From Roseiarcus sp963764955 (GTDB taxonomy: Bacteria > Pseudomonadota > Alphaproteobacteria > Rhizobiales > Beijerinckiaceae), in the NCBI GenBank assembly GCA_963764955.1, contig CAVXVE010000030.1, forward strand, positions 1-64,000: a stretch of DNA of 64,000 nt. The letters run 5' to 3'. The notes under the pieces are model-generated. The model worked only from the letters and a program-made list of their open reading frames with translations, ran no database searches and was not told the origin of the DNA. Shown here one piece after another: positions 54,714 to 62,590 of this stretch (within the stretch, counting starts at the first letter, position 1; every line of letters starts with the position of its first letter). Both the position numbers and the translations under genes were made by a program.

Positions 54714-55668
54714 TTGAATGCAAGCTGACGCTTGGGCTGTATCGGGGCGCGGCCGGGACCGGGTCGCGCGGGCGGGGCTTCGGGCAAAATCGACAGGCCG
54801 CCGACAGGGTTTCCTGCGGCGCCAGTATGGTCAATCCATTGGCCTCCGCCCCGCCGGGCAGGTTGTGGGCGTCCACCGGATGGGTGACCGGCTCGAAACA
54901 GAAGAAGTCGGCCTTATCGGAGGGCGAATAGAGGATGTAGGTCGAGAGCGGCGGATCGGCTTCAACCTCAAGCTCGAGGCTCCGGTCAGGCCACAGAACG
55001 GTCGCGCGACCGTCCCAGCCGAGGAAGGCGTTGTTGATCCAACCCGACGGGAGCGCGCGCGGGGCGGCGAAGTCCCACTCGGCGCGGGAGGCGGCCGGCG
55101 CTTCGCCGGCGGGCAGATGATCGTGCGTCTCCATGACGATCCGCCCGGCCTTGGCCTTGAGCAGCGTTCCCGCGCTGCGCACAATCCAGGGGTGAAAGCC
55201 GAGGCCGAAAGGCAGCGGCTCGGGTGCGAGATTGCGGACGCAGAGCCGCATGGCGAGGGCGCCCGCGGTCAGCGAATAGCTCGCGCGAGCTTCGTACCGG
55301 AACGAGCCTGGGCCATCGGAGCAGAGCGACAGGTCGGCGCTGTCCGCCGTCGCGCGCCCGACCAGCCATGGGCTCGAAAAGCCGTTGCCGTGGATCGGGA
55401 ACGGCTCACCCGGCAGGTTCGGGGCGAGCGGGTGGAACTGGCCGTTGAAACGGAAGCCGCCGCCGGAAATGCGGTTCGACCAGGGGACCAGCAGGTTCAA
55501 GGCGAGATCAAACGGTCCGCCGCGCAACGGGTCGCGGCGGGGGCGGAACAAAGGCACGCGCCCGGACGCGTCGAAAAGGTCATAGGAGGCGAGACCCGCG
55601 CCAAGCTCCGGAAGGATGACAGCTTCGGCGACGCCGTCATTGATTGTGAGCGCGTTGGCGACCGTCAC
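54700..55668 (-). CDS. Aldose 1-epimerase (galactose mutarotase family)
   Basis: 322 residues; VPWSNRISGGGFRFNGQFHP, FPIHGNGFSSPW, FGLGFHPWI and THPVDAHNLPG carry the conserved Asn, His and acidic residues of the family. It interconverts sugar anomers. It converges on the sugar operon, which suits a shared substrate because the dehydrogenase prefers one anomer. The last codons run into the AT-rich repeat array, so the C-terminal residues (after PSVSLHSNK) may be accidental. Confidence 0.85.
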   Translation of the reverse strand: MTVANALTINDGVAEAVILPELGAGLASYDLFDASGRVPLFRPRRDPLRGGPFDLALNLLVPWSNRISGGGFRFNGQFHPLAPNLPGEPFPIHGNGFSSPWLVGRATADSADLSLCSDGPGSFRYEARASYSLTAGALAMRLCVRNLAPEPLPFGLGFHPWIVRSAGTLLKAKAGRIVMETHDHLPAGEAPAASRAEWDFAAPRALPSGWINNAFLGWDGRATVLWPDRSLELEVEADPPLSTYILYSPSDKADFFCFEPVTHPVDAHNLPGGAEANGLTILAPQETLSAACRFCPKPRPRDPVPAAPRYSPSVSLHSNKRQ

Positions 55669-55724
55669 GCCGTCAATCCCCGTCGTTACGGATCGCCCTG
55701 CCCGGCGATCGCGTCCGAAGGCGC

Positions 55725-55801
55725 TGGCAACTCCGGCAGGGCTCGAACCTGCGACCTGCCGCTTAGAAGGCGGCTGCTCTATCCAGCTGAGCTACGGAGC
55801 C
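55725..55801 (-). tRNA. tRNA-Arg(TCT)
   Basis: The minus strand folds as a full cloverleaf: acceptor GGCTCCG with CGGAGTT, D arm, anticodon stem GCCGC/GCGGC around CTTCTAA (anticodon TCT), T arm GCAGG-TTCGAGC-CCTGC and encoded CCA. Two G-T wobble pairs close the acceptor end. Confidence 0.95.
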
Positions 55802-55836
55802 GAACTCAATGGGCGAACCGGGCCTCATCTAGCCCT

Positions 55837-56139
55837 TCAATGCGACCAGGGAACGATCCGGTTCGGCGCAAAATTGTCGGAGTAGGACAGGATCTTGCGC
55901 GTCTCCGGCTTCGGCTCTTCAACCCGGTAGGCGATCCCGTTGCGCTCTGCGTAGGCGATCGCCTCCTCCTTGGCGTCGAACCTGAGCTTGATTTGCGATC
56001 GCATGTCGGACGAACTCGTCCAGCCCATCAAAGGCTCGATCTCGCGGGGTTTTTCAGGCTCGTATTCGAGCAGCCAGTCGCCCTTCGACTGCACCGACTG
56101 CATGGCGCTGCGGGTGGGCTGGTAGATGCGAGCGGTCAT
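55837..56139 (-). CDS. NADH dehydrogenase accessory subunit, NDUFS4/ETC complex I-like
   Basis: 100 residues; MTARIYQPTRSAMQSVQSKG is the family opening, and LEYEPEKPREIEPLMGWTSS, then IKLRFDAKEEAIAYAERNG follow. Homologous to the mitochondrial 18-kDa subunit that stabilises the N-module of complex I; in bacteria it is essentially confined to alphaproteobacteria. It lies between two tRNA genes on the same strand. The ATG at 56139 is chosen because the upstream frame enters the tRNA. Confidence 0.88.
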   Translation of the reverse strand: MTARIYQPTRSAMQSVQSKGDWLLEYEPEKPREIEPLMGWTSSSDMRSQIKLRFDAKEEAIAYAERNGIAYRVEEPKPETRKILSYSDNFAPNRIVPWSH

Positions 56140-56167
56140 GACGGCCCCTAGTCTTTCCCAGTCATAG

Positions 56168-56244
56168 TGGTCGGGGCAGCAGGATTTGAACCTGCGACCT
56201 GAAGTACCCAAAACTTCCGCGCTACCAGGCTGCGCTATACCCCG
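56168..56244 (-). tRNA. tRNA-Pro(TGG)
   Basis: Complete cloverleaf: CGGGGTA acceptor with TGCCCCG, anticodon stem GAAGT/ACTTC around TTTGGGT (anticodon TGG), T arm GCAGG-TTCAAAT-CCTGC and encoded CCA. Distinct in sequence from the tRNA-Pro(GGG) fragment at 6966. Confidence 0.95.
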
Positions 56245-56319
56245 AAATGCGTTGTGTGGCTATCATGTGAGACGGTTGCGGACAAGGGAGCGGGCCGCAG
56301 CCGCGCGGCGGATGCGCCC

Positions 56320-58140
56320 TCACTTCTCCGGCGCTGCAACCCGGATATTGAGCTCGCGCAATTGCCTTGGCGTCGCTGGCGAGGGCGCGCCCATAAGCAG
56401 GTCCTCGGCGCGCTGGTTCATCGGGAAGAGCGCCACCTCGCGCAGGTTCTGCTCGCCTGCGAGCAGCATCACGATGCGGTCCACGCCTGCCGCCATCCCC
56501 CCGTGCGGCGGGGCGCCATAGTGGAAGGCGCGATACATGCCGCCGAACCGCTCGACCACCGTCTCTTCGCCGTAGCCCGCGATCTCGAAGGCTTTCAGCA
56601 TGGCCTCGGGACGATGGTTGCGGATGCCGCCCGACGCGAGTTCGTAGCCGTTGCAGGCGACGTCGTACTGGAACGCCTTGATCGCGAGCGGATCCGTGCC
56701 GCGGAGCGCTTCGAGCCCCCCCTGCGGCATCGAGAAGGGGTTGTGCGAGAACTCGACCTTCTTCTCCTCTTCGTCCCATTCATACATGGGGAAGTCGACG
56801 ACCCAGGCGAATTCGAACCGATCCTCGTCGACAAGCTTGAGCTCCTGGCCGACTTTCGTGCGCGCGAGCCCCCCGAATTTGGCGAATTTGTCCGGATCGC
56901 CAGCAACGAAGAAGGCGGCGTCGCCCGCTTTCAGGCCGAGCGCAAGGCGGATCGCCTCGACGCGCTCCGGGCCGATGTTATTGGCGAGCGGCCCGCGCCC
57001 GCCCACGCCGGCGGCCTTCGGGTCGGCGGCAAGCGACGTCTCGTCCTTGGCGCGGTCGAAGAAGAGCATGTATCCAAGCCCAGGCTGGCCCTCGCCTTGC
57101 GCCCATGCGTTCATCCGATCGGCGAAAGTGCGCTGTCCGCCGCCGGGAGCGGGGATCGCCCAGACTTCGTTTTTCTCAACCTCGAGCAGCCGCGCGAAGA
57201 TCTTGAAGCCCGAGCCGCGAAACTGCTCGGAGACGTTCTGCATCACGATCGGATTGCGCAGGTCGGGCTTGTCGGAGCCGTATTTGCGCATCGCTTCGGC
57301 GTAGGGAATGCGCGGCCAGGGCGAGGGCGTGACAGGCTTGCCGCGCGCGAACTCCTCGAACACGCCCCGTATCACCGGCTCCATCGCAGCAAAAACATCG
57401 TCTTGCTCGACGAAGCTCATTTCGATGTCGAGCTGGTAGAATTCGCCCGGCAGGCGGTCGGCGCGGGGATCCTCGTCCCGAAAGCAGGGCGCGATCTGGA
57501 AATAGCGGTCGAAGCCCGCCATCATCAAAAGCTGCTTGTACTGCTGAGGCGCCTGCGGCAGCGCGTAGAATTTGCCTGGATGCAAACGCGACGGCACGAG
57601 GAAATCGCGCGCGCCTTCAGGGCTCGACGCGGTGAGGATCGGCGTCTGGAACTCGAAGAATCCCTGCCCCTTCATCCGTCTGCGAAGCGAGTCAATGACT
57701 TGACCGCGCAGCATGATATTCTGGTGAAGCTTCTCGCGCCTGAGATCGAGGAAGCGGTACCTGAGCCGCGTGTCCTCAGGATAGGGCTGGTCGCCGAACA
57801 CCGGCAGCGGCAGATCGCCGGCAGGCCCCAGCACTTCGATCTCGCGGAGGTAAACCTCGACAAGGCCGGTCGGCATTTCGGGGTTTTCGGTGCCTGTGGG
57901 ACGCTTGCGTACCTTTCCGTCGATGCGGATCACGAACTCGGAGCGCAGCTTCTCCGCCTGGGCAAAGGCGGGCGAATCCGGATCGACAACGCATTGGGTG
58001 AGGCCGTAATGGTCGCGCAGGTCAATGAACAGGAGGCCGCCGTGGTCGCGGATGCGATGACACCAGCCGGAAAGCCGGACGTCGGCGCCGTCCTCGGCGA
58101 GGGTCAAGGCGCCGCAGGTATGTGTGCGGTAGCGATGCAT
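56320..58140 (-). CDS. aspS: Aspartate-tRNA ligase
   Basis: 606 residues. N-terminal OB fold (LSGWCHRIRDHGGLLFIDLR), class II motif 2 around CFRDEDPRADRLPGEFYQLD near 220, the bacterial GAD insertion domain, and motif 3 AAGVDRIVMLLAGEQNLREV near 551. Full-length bacterial type. Whether it is discriminating or also charges tRNA-Asn depends on anticodon-loop residues not judged here. Monocistronic after tRNA-Pro. Confidence 0.95.
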   Translation of the reverse strand: MHRYRTHTCGALTLAEDGADVRLSGWCHRIRDHGGLLFIDLRDHYGLTQCVVDPDSPAFAQAEKLRSEFVIRIDGKVRKRPTGTENPEMPTGLVEVYLREIEVLGPAGDLPLPVFGDQPYPEDTRLRYRFLDLRREKLHQNIMLRGQVIDSLRRRMKGQGFFEFQTPILTASSPEGARDFLVPSRLHPGKFYALPQAPQQYKQLLMMAGFDRYFQIAPCFRDEDPRADRLPGEFYQLDIEMSFVEQDDVFAAMEPVIRGVFEEFARGKPVTPSPWPRIPYAEAMRKYGSDKPDLRNPIVMQNVSEQFRGSGFKIFARLLEVEKNEVWAIPAPGGGQRTFADRMNAWAQGEGQPGLGYMLFFDRAKDETSLAADPKAAGVGGRGPLANNIGPERVEAIRLALGLKAGDAAFFVAGDPDKFAKFGGLARTKVGQELKLVDEDRFEFAWVVDFPMYEWDEEEKKVEFSHNPFSMPQGGLEALRGTDPLAIKAFQYDVACNGYELASGGIRNHRPEAMLKAFEIAGYGEETVVERFGGMYRAFHYGAPPHGGMAAGVDRIVMLLAGEQNLREVALFPMNQRAEDLLMGAPSPATPRQLRELNIRVAAPEK

Positions 58141-58389
58141 GATTGTCTGTCTTTTTCGCTTAGGGCGGCGTTGCGCCGCTGCCTAGCCGAAATCGGACGG
58201 GCGGGAAAGCGCGAAGTCGGCGGGGCCAGCGGCGTGCAAGGCCTGCGCGTCGAAGGCTCGCGGTGGCTGACGCCATGGCCGAGGCCATAGCCCGATGGGT
58301 ATTTTTACCCAGATAGATAGATTTACAGTGACGAACGAAAAAAACGAGTATAATCATGTTAGACCACTCAAATATGGGGAACGGCCACC

Positions 58390-59219
58390 ATGGCAGCAAC
58401 CAAGCCGGAAATTTCGGACCCCGGGGTGCAGCGCACCCGCCGCAACATCATGAAAATGGGCGCGATTGCGGTTCCCGCGACATTAGCTTCGGTCCATTCG
58501 GCCAGCGCGGGCGGGATTACGATATGCCTCCCTGTTCTGGGGTGCCACGCGATGGCGGCGGCGGCTCCGGCGGCGGCAAGGGCGGCGGGGTTAGCAGCAA
58601 TTGCTTCCTGAGGGGGACGAAGATTCGGACCGCCGAGGGCGAGCGCGAGATCGAGAACCTCGCGATCGGCGACTTGCTGCCAACGATGTTTGGCGGATTG
58701 CGTCCCGTTCAGTGGATCGGACGCTATACAGTCAGGAAGAGCGACCCGTCCAAACCCTGGGTGGAGGACGCCCTGCCGGTTCGTATCACCCGCTCTGCTC
58801 TTGCTCCCAATGTCCCGCATGCCGATCTCTGCGTGACGGCGCTCCACGGCGTGCTGATCGACGGCGTGCTGGTTCCAGCGGAGGCGCTCATCAATGGCGC
58901 GACCATCGCCCGTTACGAGCCCGAGGGCGACGAGATGGAGTTCTTCCACATCAAGCTCGAGAGCCACGACGTGATTTACGCCGAAGGCGTTCCGGCCGAG
59001 ACGCTGCTCCATGTCGATGAGTCCTTCGTCAATTTCGCCGAGTATCTCCGTCAATACGGAGCGCCGGCGGACGAGGCACGATGCGCTCCCTATGTCCATG
59101 TTCAGGGCGGACGCGCCGAGTTGATGTCGAGATTCCGGAGCGCGCTCTCGCCCTGGATCGATTTCAGGAATAAGGCCGACGTGGTGCGCGACCGGCTCGA
59201 GGAAGGCGCGATCGTCTAG
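58390..59219 (+). pseudogene. Hint-domain (Hedgehog/intein-type) protein with export signal, frameshifted
   Basis: ATG 58390 gives MAATKPEISDPGVQRTRRNI then MKMGAIAVPATLASVHSASA, a twin-arginine-like or Sec signal. Near 58550 the frame shifts by one missing base into a Gly-rich linker and then SNCFLRGTKIRTAEGEREIE, the Hint start Cys, with VQWIGRYTVR, PHADLCVTALHGVLIDGVLV and FFHIKLESHDVIYAEG. This matches the alphaproteobacterial 'Hint domain' family (about 270 residues). Such proteins retain the self-cleaving fold but have no known partner. Monocistronic with its own terminator. Confidence 0.74.
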
Positions 59220-59245
59220 CCGCAAGGCCGGCTCACATCTGCAAG

Positions 59246-59270
59246 GCCGCCTTCGGGCGGCTCTTTTTTT
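59246..59270 (+). terminator. Rho-independent terminator of the Hint gene
   Basis: GCCGCC-TTCG-GGCGGC hairpin followed by TCTTTTTTT, 27 bases after the stop. Confidence 0.85.
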
Positions 59271-59408
59271 GCCAATTGGGCCCGACTGGCAGGATGATCA
59301 TCGGCCTACCTGCTTGACGAGGCGCGTATCCATTTACTGTCCTGGCCGTCGCGACTAGGATTGCGCCGCGCGAGCCGCCGCCCTTCCCTGCGGGAGCGAG
59401 AACATCCC

Positions 59409-60266
59409 ATGACCGCTTCGTCCCCTGTCGCCGCGACCTCCGAGCTCTTCAGACGCGACGACGACCATGGCGTCGTCACCCTGACGTTGAACACCCCGCA
59501 TAACCTCAATGCGTTGAGCCTCGCCATGATCGAGGCTCTGGTCGCCGAGCTGGACGCCATCGCCAACGACGACACGGTGCGAGTCGTCGTGCTCGCTGGC
59601 GCGGGACCGGCGCTCAGCGCCGGTCATGATCTCAGAGAAATGCAGGCGCACCGCAATGACTGCGACAGGGGCCGCAGTTACTACGTGGAACTGTTCGCGC
59701 GCTGCTCGACGCTCATGCAGGCCATCGTCGCGCTGCCCAAGCCGGTGATCGCCGCGATCGAGGGGGTCGCGACCGCGGCGGGCTGTCAGCTTGTCGCGGC
59801 CTGCGACCTTGCGATCGCTGGGGAGAAGGCGCGCTTCGGCCTCTCGGGAGTGAATTTCGGCCTGTTCTGCTCGACCCCGCTGGTCGCGGTCGGCCGCGTC
59901 ATATCCCGCAAGCGGGCGATGGAGATGGCGATGACCGGCAGGCTCTACAGCGCCGCGGAAGCCGAGCGCTTCGGCCTCGTCAACCGCGTGGTCCCCGAGG
60001 GCCGCGCGCTCGAAGAGGCGCAGGCGCTGGCCAAGGACATCGCCCGCCAGTCGCCCACGACGCTGGCGATCGGCAAGCGCGCCTTCTACGCCCAGATCGA
60101 GCGTCCGCTCGAAGAGGCCTATGCGGTCGCCTCGCTGGCGATGATCGACAACCTCGCTGAGCCGGACTCGGTCGAGGGGATGGGCGCTTTCATCGAGAAG
60201 CGCCGGCCGGAATGGGGCGCCGGCGAGCCCGGTTCTTCAGACGGGCTCAGGCGCCGCGGCCCCTGA
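59409..60266 (+). CDS. Crotonase-family (enoyl-CoA hydratase/isomerase-like) protein
   Basis: 285 residues. LTLNTPHNLNALSLAMIEAL and AGAGPALSAGHDLREM form the CoA-binding and first oxyanion segment; AIEGVATAAGCQLVAACDLA the second. The two catalytic glutamates of hydratases are absent (Q in GCQLV, and SGVNFGLF lacks the second), resembling ECHDC3-like members, so classic crotonyl hydration is unlikely. ATG 59409 has GGGAG upstream. Confidence 0.82.
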   Translation: MTASSPVAATSELFRRDDDHGVVTLTLNTPHNLNALSLAMIEALVAELDAIANDDTVRVVVLAGAGPALSAGHDLREMQAHRNDCDRGRSYYVELFARCSTLMQAIVALPKPVIAAIEGVATAAGCQLVAACDLAIAGEKARFGLSGVNFGLFCSTPLVAVGRVISRKRAMEMAMTGRLYSAAEAERFGLVNRVVPEGRALEEAQALAKDIARQSPTTLAIGKRAFYAQIERPLEEAYAVASLAMIDNLAEPDSVEGMGAFIEKRRPEWGAGEPGSSDGLRRRGP

Positions 60267-60579
60267 CCGGACCCAGCGCTTGGCGCCGCGACGACGCGCG
60301 TCGTGCGAGCCTAACGGCAGTTTTACCGGCGCGCCCTCATGTTTTCAGTGGGTTAGGACCCCGTTTAGTTCCGCGCTCAAAATTGAGCGCATTGACGCGG
60401 GGCGTAGAGCAATTAGCATACATATTATGTGAAATAGCCTAAGCCGCGAAACCGCGATTAATCACCCTCGACACCCTCGCCGGGCCGGCCGCCATCCACA
60501 GTTGCCACACGTCACACGGAACGAAAGAATTCAGCCGCTTTGATCGGCGGCCGAGATGCGCAACGGTCTGGAGATCCTC
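60267..60579. other. Intergenic stretch with a dispersed repeat
   Basis: No gene recognised. Contains the copy-2 repeat at 60309-60367, related to 7701-7760 in opposite orientation, and an AT-rich segment (60370-60440) that includes CTCAAAATTGAG, a short palindrome. Confidence 0.4.
60309..60367 (+). repeat. Dispersed repeat, copy 2
   Basis: Contains GCCTAACGGC, TTTTACCGGCGC, ATGTTTTCAGTGGG and CCCCGTTTA, the same blocks in the same order as the minus strand of 7701-7760. Confidence 0.45.
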
Positions 60580-60972
60580 ATGCCTCGAACGCTTGTCTCC
60601 TCGGGCTCGCCGCTTGAGCCTGCGATCGGATTCTCGCGCGCGGTCCGTTGCGGTCCCTGTCTCGCCGTGGCCGGAACCGCCCCGATCGGTCCTGACGGCC
60701 GAGCCGTTCATCCCGGCGACGTCTACGCGCAGACAAAGGCATGCCTCACGATCGCCCGCCGGGCGATCGAGGATGCGGGCGGGCGGCTCGAAGATACGGT
60801 TCGAACGCGGGTGATGCTGATCGACATCGACCGCTGGCGGGAAGCGGCGCGCGCGCATGGCGAGTTTTTTGGCGACATTCGCCCCGCCTGCACCTTCGTC
60901 GGCGTTGCGCAATTCATCGACCCGGAATGGCTGGTCGAAGTCGAGATCGACTGCTTTCGAGCCGACGAATAA
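60580..60972 (+). CDS. RidA family protein
   Basis: 130 residues; ATG 60580 has GGAG upstream. FSRAVRCGPCLAVAGTAPIG, QTKACLTIARRAIEDAGGRL and DTVRTRVMLIDIDRW with the conserved Arg, and the end VEVEIDCFRADE. RidA proteins hydrolyse reactive enamine/imine intermediates; this shorter subtype (YjgF-like) has many unassigned members. No pathway neighbour. Confidence 0.82.
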   Translation: MPRTLVSSGSPLEPAIGFSRAVRCGPCLAVAGTAPIGPDGRAVHPGDVYAQTKACLTIARRAIEDAGGRLEDTVRTRVMLIDIDRWREAARAHGEFFGDIRPACTFVGVAQFIDPEWLVEVEIDCFRADE

Positions 60973-61116
60973 GCCCTCTCCCCCGGCCCTGCCCGTCAGG
61001 CTCGCCGGCCGAGGTCGGACAGCCTCGCCGGGCGAGCGTCCGCCGCCCGCACTTGCCTGATTTCACCCGGAAGGACAGAATTCGTCTGCATTGTGTCCAG
61101 GAGAGTGAGTCGGAAG

Positions 61117-61320
61117 ATGAAGAAACCGGGATTGGACGGCCGCCATCGCGACAAGGACGGCGAAATTCAGCGAAAGCGCGGCGACACGCTCAACAAGAAT
61201 CTGTCGAAGCCAATTCCCCAGTTTTCGCCCAGGACGACCCTCGCCGCGATGAGAAAGAAGACGGGCAAGATCAGCGAAGAGGCGGTGAGACGCGCCGCGG
61301 CGAAACTGGCGAAGAAATAG
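61117..61320 (+). CDS. Small basic hypothetical protein
   Basis: 67 residues, MKKPGLDGRHRDKDGEIQRK and on, strongly basic with a Lys/Ala-rich C-terminus (RRAAAKLAKK). The opening 'KPGLDGRHRDxxGEI' recurs in small rhizobial proteins of unknown role, several mobile-element-borne. In-frame GTG codons at 61093 and 61105 are alternative starts. Confidence 0.5.
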   Translation: MKKPGLDGRHRDKDGEIQRKRGDTLNKNLSKPIPQFSPRTTLAAMRKKTGKISEEAVRRAAAKLAKK

Positions 61321-61438
61321 TCCCGCTCGCGCAAAACCCGCCGCCGGCGGGCCTCGCCCGGCGCGTCCGGCCACCCGGCCGCCGGACAGGCCGTCCGCCC
61401 GGTTGAGGGACGGCGAGGAATTGAGCCATTATGGCCTG

Positions 61439-62074
61439 ATGGATCAAAAGGCCGCCCGCCACGCTCGACTGCTTCAGTTCATCGATATTGCGGGGACTTT
61501 CGTTCTCGCGATTCAGGGCGCCTCGATCGCCGCCGTGAAGGGGCTCGACGCGCTTGGCGTCGTCGTCGTGTCGCTCGCCACGGCGACGGGCGGTGGCGTC
61601 ATGCGCGATCTTCTCATCGGCGAAACCCCTCCCGAGGCGCTGCGGGGCTGGCCAATCGTGACATCGGCGCTTATGGGCGCCTTCGTGACGTTCTTCGCCT
61701 TCCACATGGTCGAGGAAATTCCGGAAGCCGCGCTCACAGTGGTCGACGCGCTCGGGCTGGCGCTGCTCGCCGTGTCGGGAACCGAAAAGGCGCTCGAGTT
61801 CCGGCTGACGCCGATCGCCGCGGTGATGATGGGCGGCATCAGCGGCGCCGGCGGCTATACGATACGGGATATCCTGCTCGCCCAGGTTCCCGCCATCCTG
61901 CGGGTCGACTTTCTCGCCACCGCCGCGATTATCGGCGCGATCGTCCTGGTCGTCGCGCGGAGCGTCAAGGCGCCCGCCAACGTCGCCGCCTTTCTGGGCG
62001 GCGCGACATGCTTCGGCCTGCGAATCCTCGCGGTGTGGCAGCATTGGCATCTGCCGACGGCCAACCTGTACTGA
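61439..62074 (+). CDS. UPF0126/TRIC-type membrane protein
   Basis: 211 residues, seven spans. The duplicated glycine-rich motifs TATGGGVMRDLLIGETPPEA and SGAGGYTIRDILLAQVPAIL are those of the UPF0126 domain pair that forms trimeric cation channels. ATG 61439 taken; an upstream frame to 61403 adds 12 unlikely residues. Confidence 0.86.
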   Translation: MDQKAARHARLLQFIDIAGTFVLAIQGASIAAVKGLDALGVVVVSLATATGGGVMRDLLIGETPPEALRGWPIVTSALMGAFVTFFAFHMVEEIPEAALTVVDALGLALLAVSGTEKALEFRLTPIAAVMMGGISGAGGYTIRDILLAQVPAILRVDFLATAAIIGAIVLVVARSVKAPANVAAFLGGATCFGLRILAVWQHWHLPTANLY

Positions 62075-62111
62075 GGGCTTCGGCGCTGATGCGCCGCCTC
62101 GACACCCACGG

Positions 62112-62148
62112 AAAAAAAAGCCCCGCGCCGGGAGGACCGCGCGGGGCT
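62112..62148 (-). terminator. Strong rho-independent terminator for a leftward transcript
   Basis: AGCCCCGCGC pairs with GCGCGGGGCT; on the minus strand the stem is followed by eight Ts. It lies 113 bases beyond the stop of the small leftward gene at 62262. Confidence 0.85.
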
Positions 62149-62261
62149 CCAGCGCGCTCGGGCTGGGGGGCAAGAATTAAGCGCGCCGGACGACCTCAAC
62201 ACGCCAGGCGAAGCATTGTTCCGAGAGCGTAGAAAGTCCGGCCGGCGTCAGGCTTCGCCGG

Positions 62262-62474
62262 TCAGTCCTCGAATACGCCCTCGAGTTCAGGCTCGGCCTC
62301 GATGATGGCCCGCGCCCGCTCCTGCAGATTGGCTTGAACCTGCTCGAGCGATGCGTTCGTGGGCTGTTTCAGCGCGACGCCGTTCACGACCGTCTCCAGC
62401 TCCGGATGGCTCTCCACCAGCTGGTCAATCTTTGCTTTGAGGCGCGCGTTTTTCTGTTCCAGTTCCTCGCTCAT
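62262..62474 (-). CDS. Small coiled-coil-like hypothetical protein
   Basis: 70 residues: MSEELEQKNARLKAKIDQLV, ESHPELETVVNGVALKQPTN, and a Glu/Ala-rich helix ending EPELEGVFED. Acidic and helical with no signal. Family unknown. Confidence 0.55.
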   Translation of the reverse strand: MSEELEQKNARLKAKIDQLVESHPELETVVNGVALKQPTNASLEQVQANLQERARAIIEAEPELEGVFED

Positions 62475-62590
62475 GGCCGTTTCCCCTTTGCGCCGTCCGG
62501 CGCGACAGGGCTAAACGCTCGTGGGGCCGATTTTGAGCCGTCAAACCGGCCGGCCGCGAAAGGCCGGCCGCGATTTGCGTCTTCCGTCGC

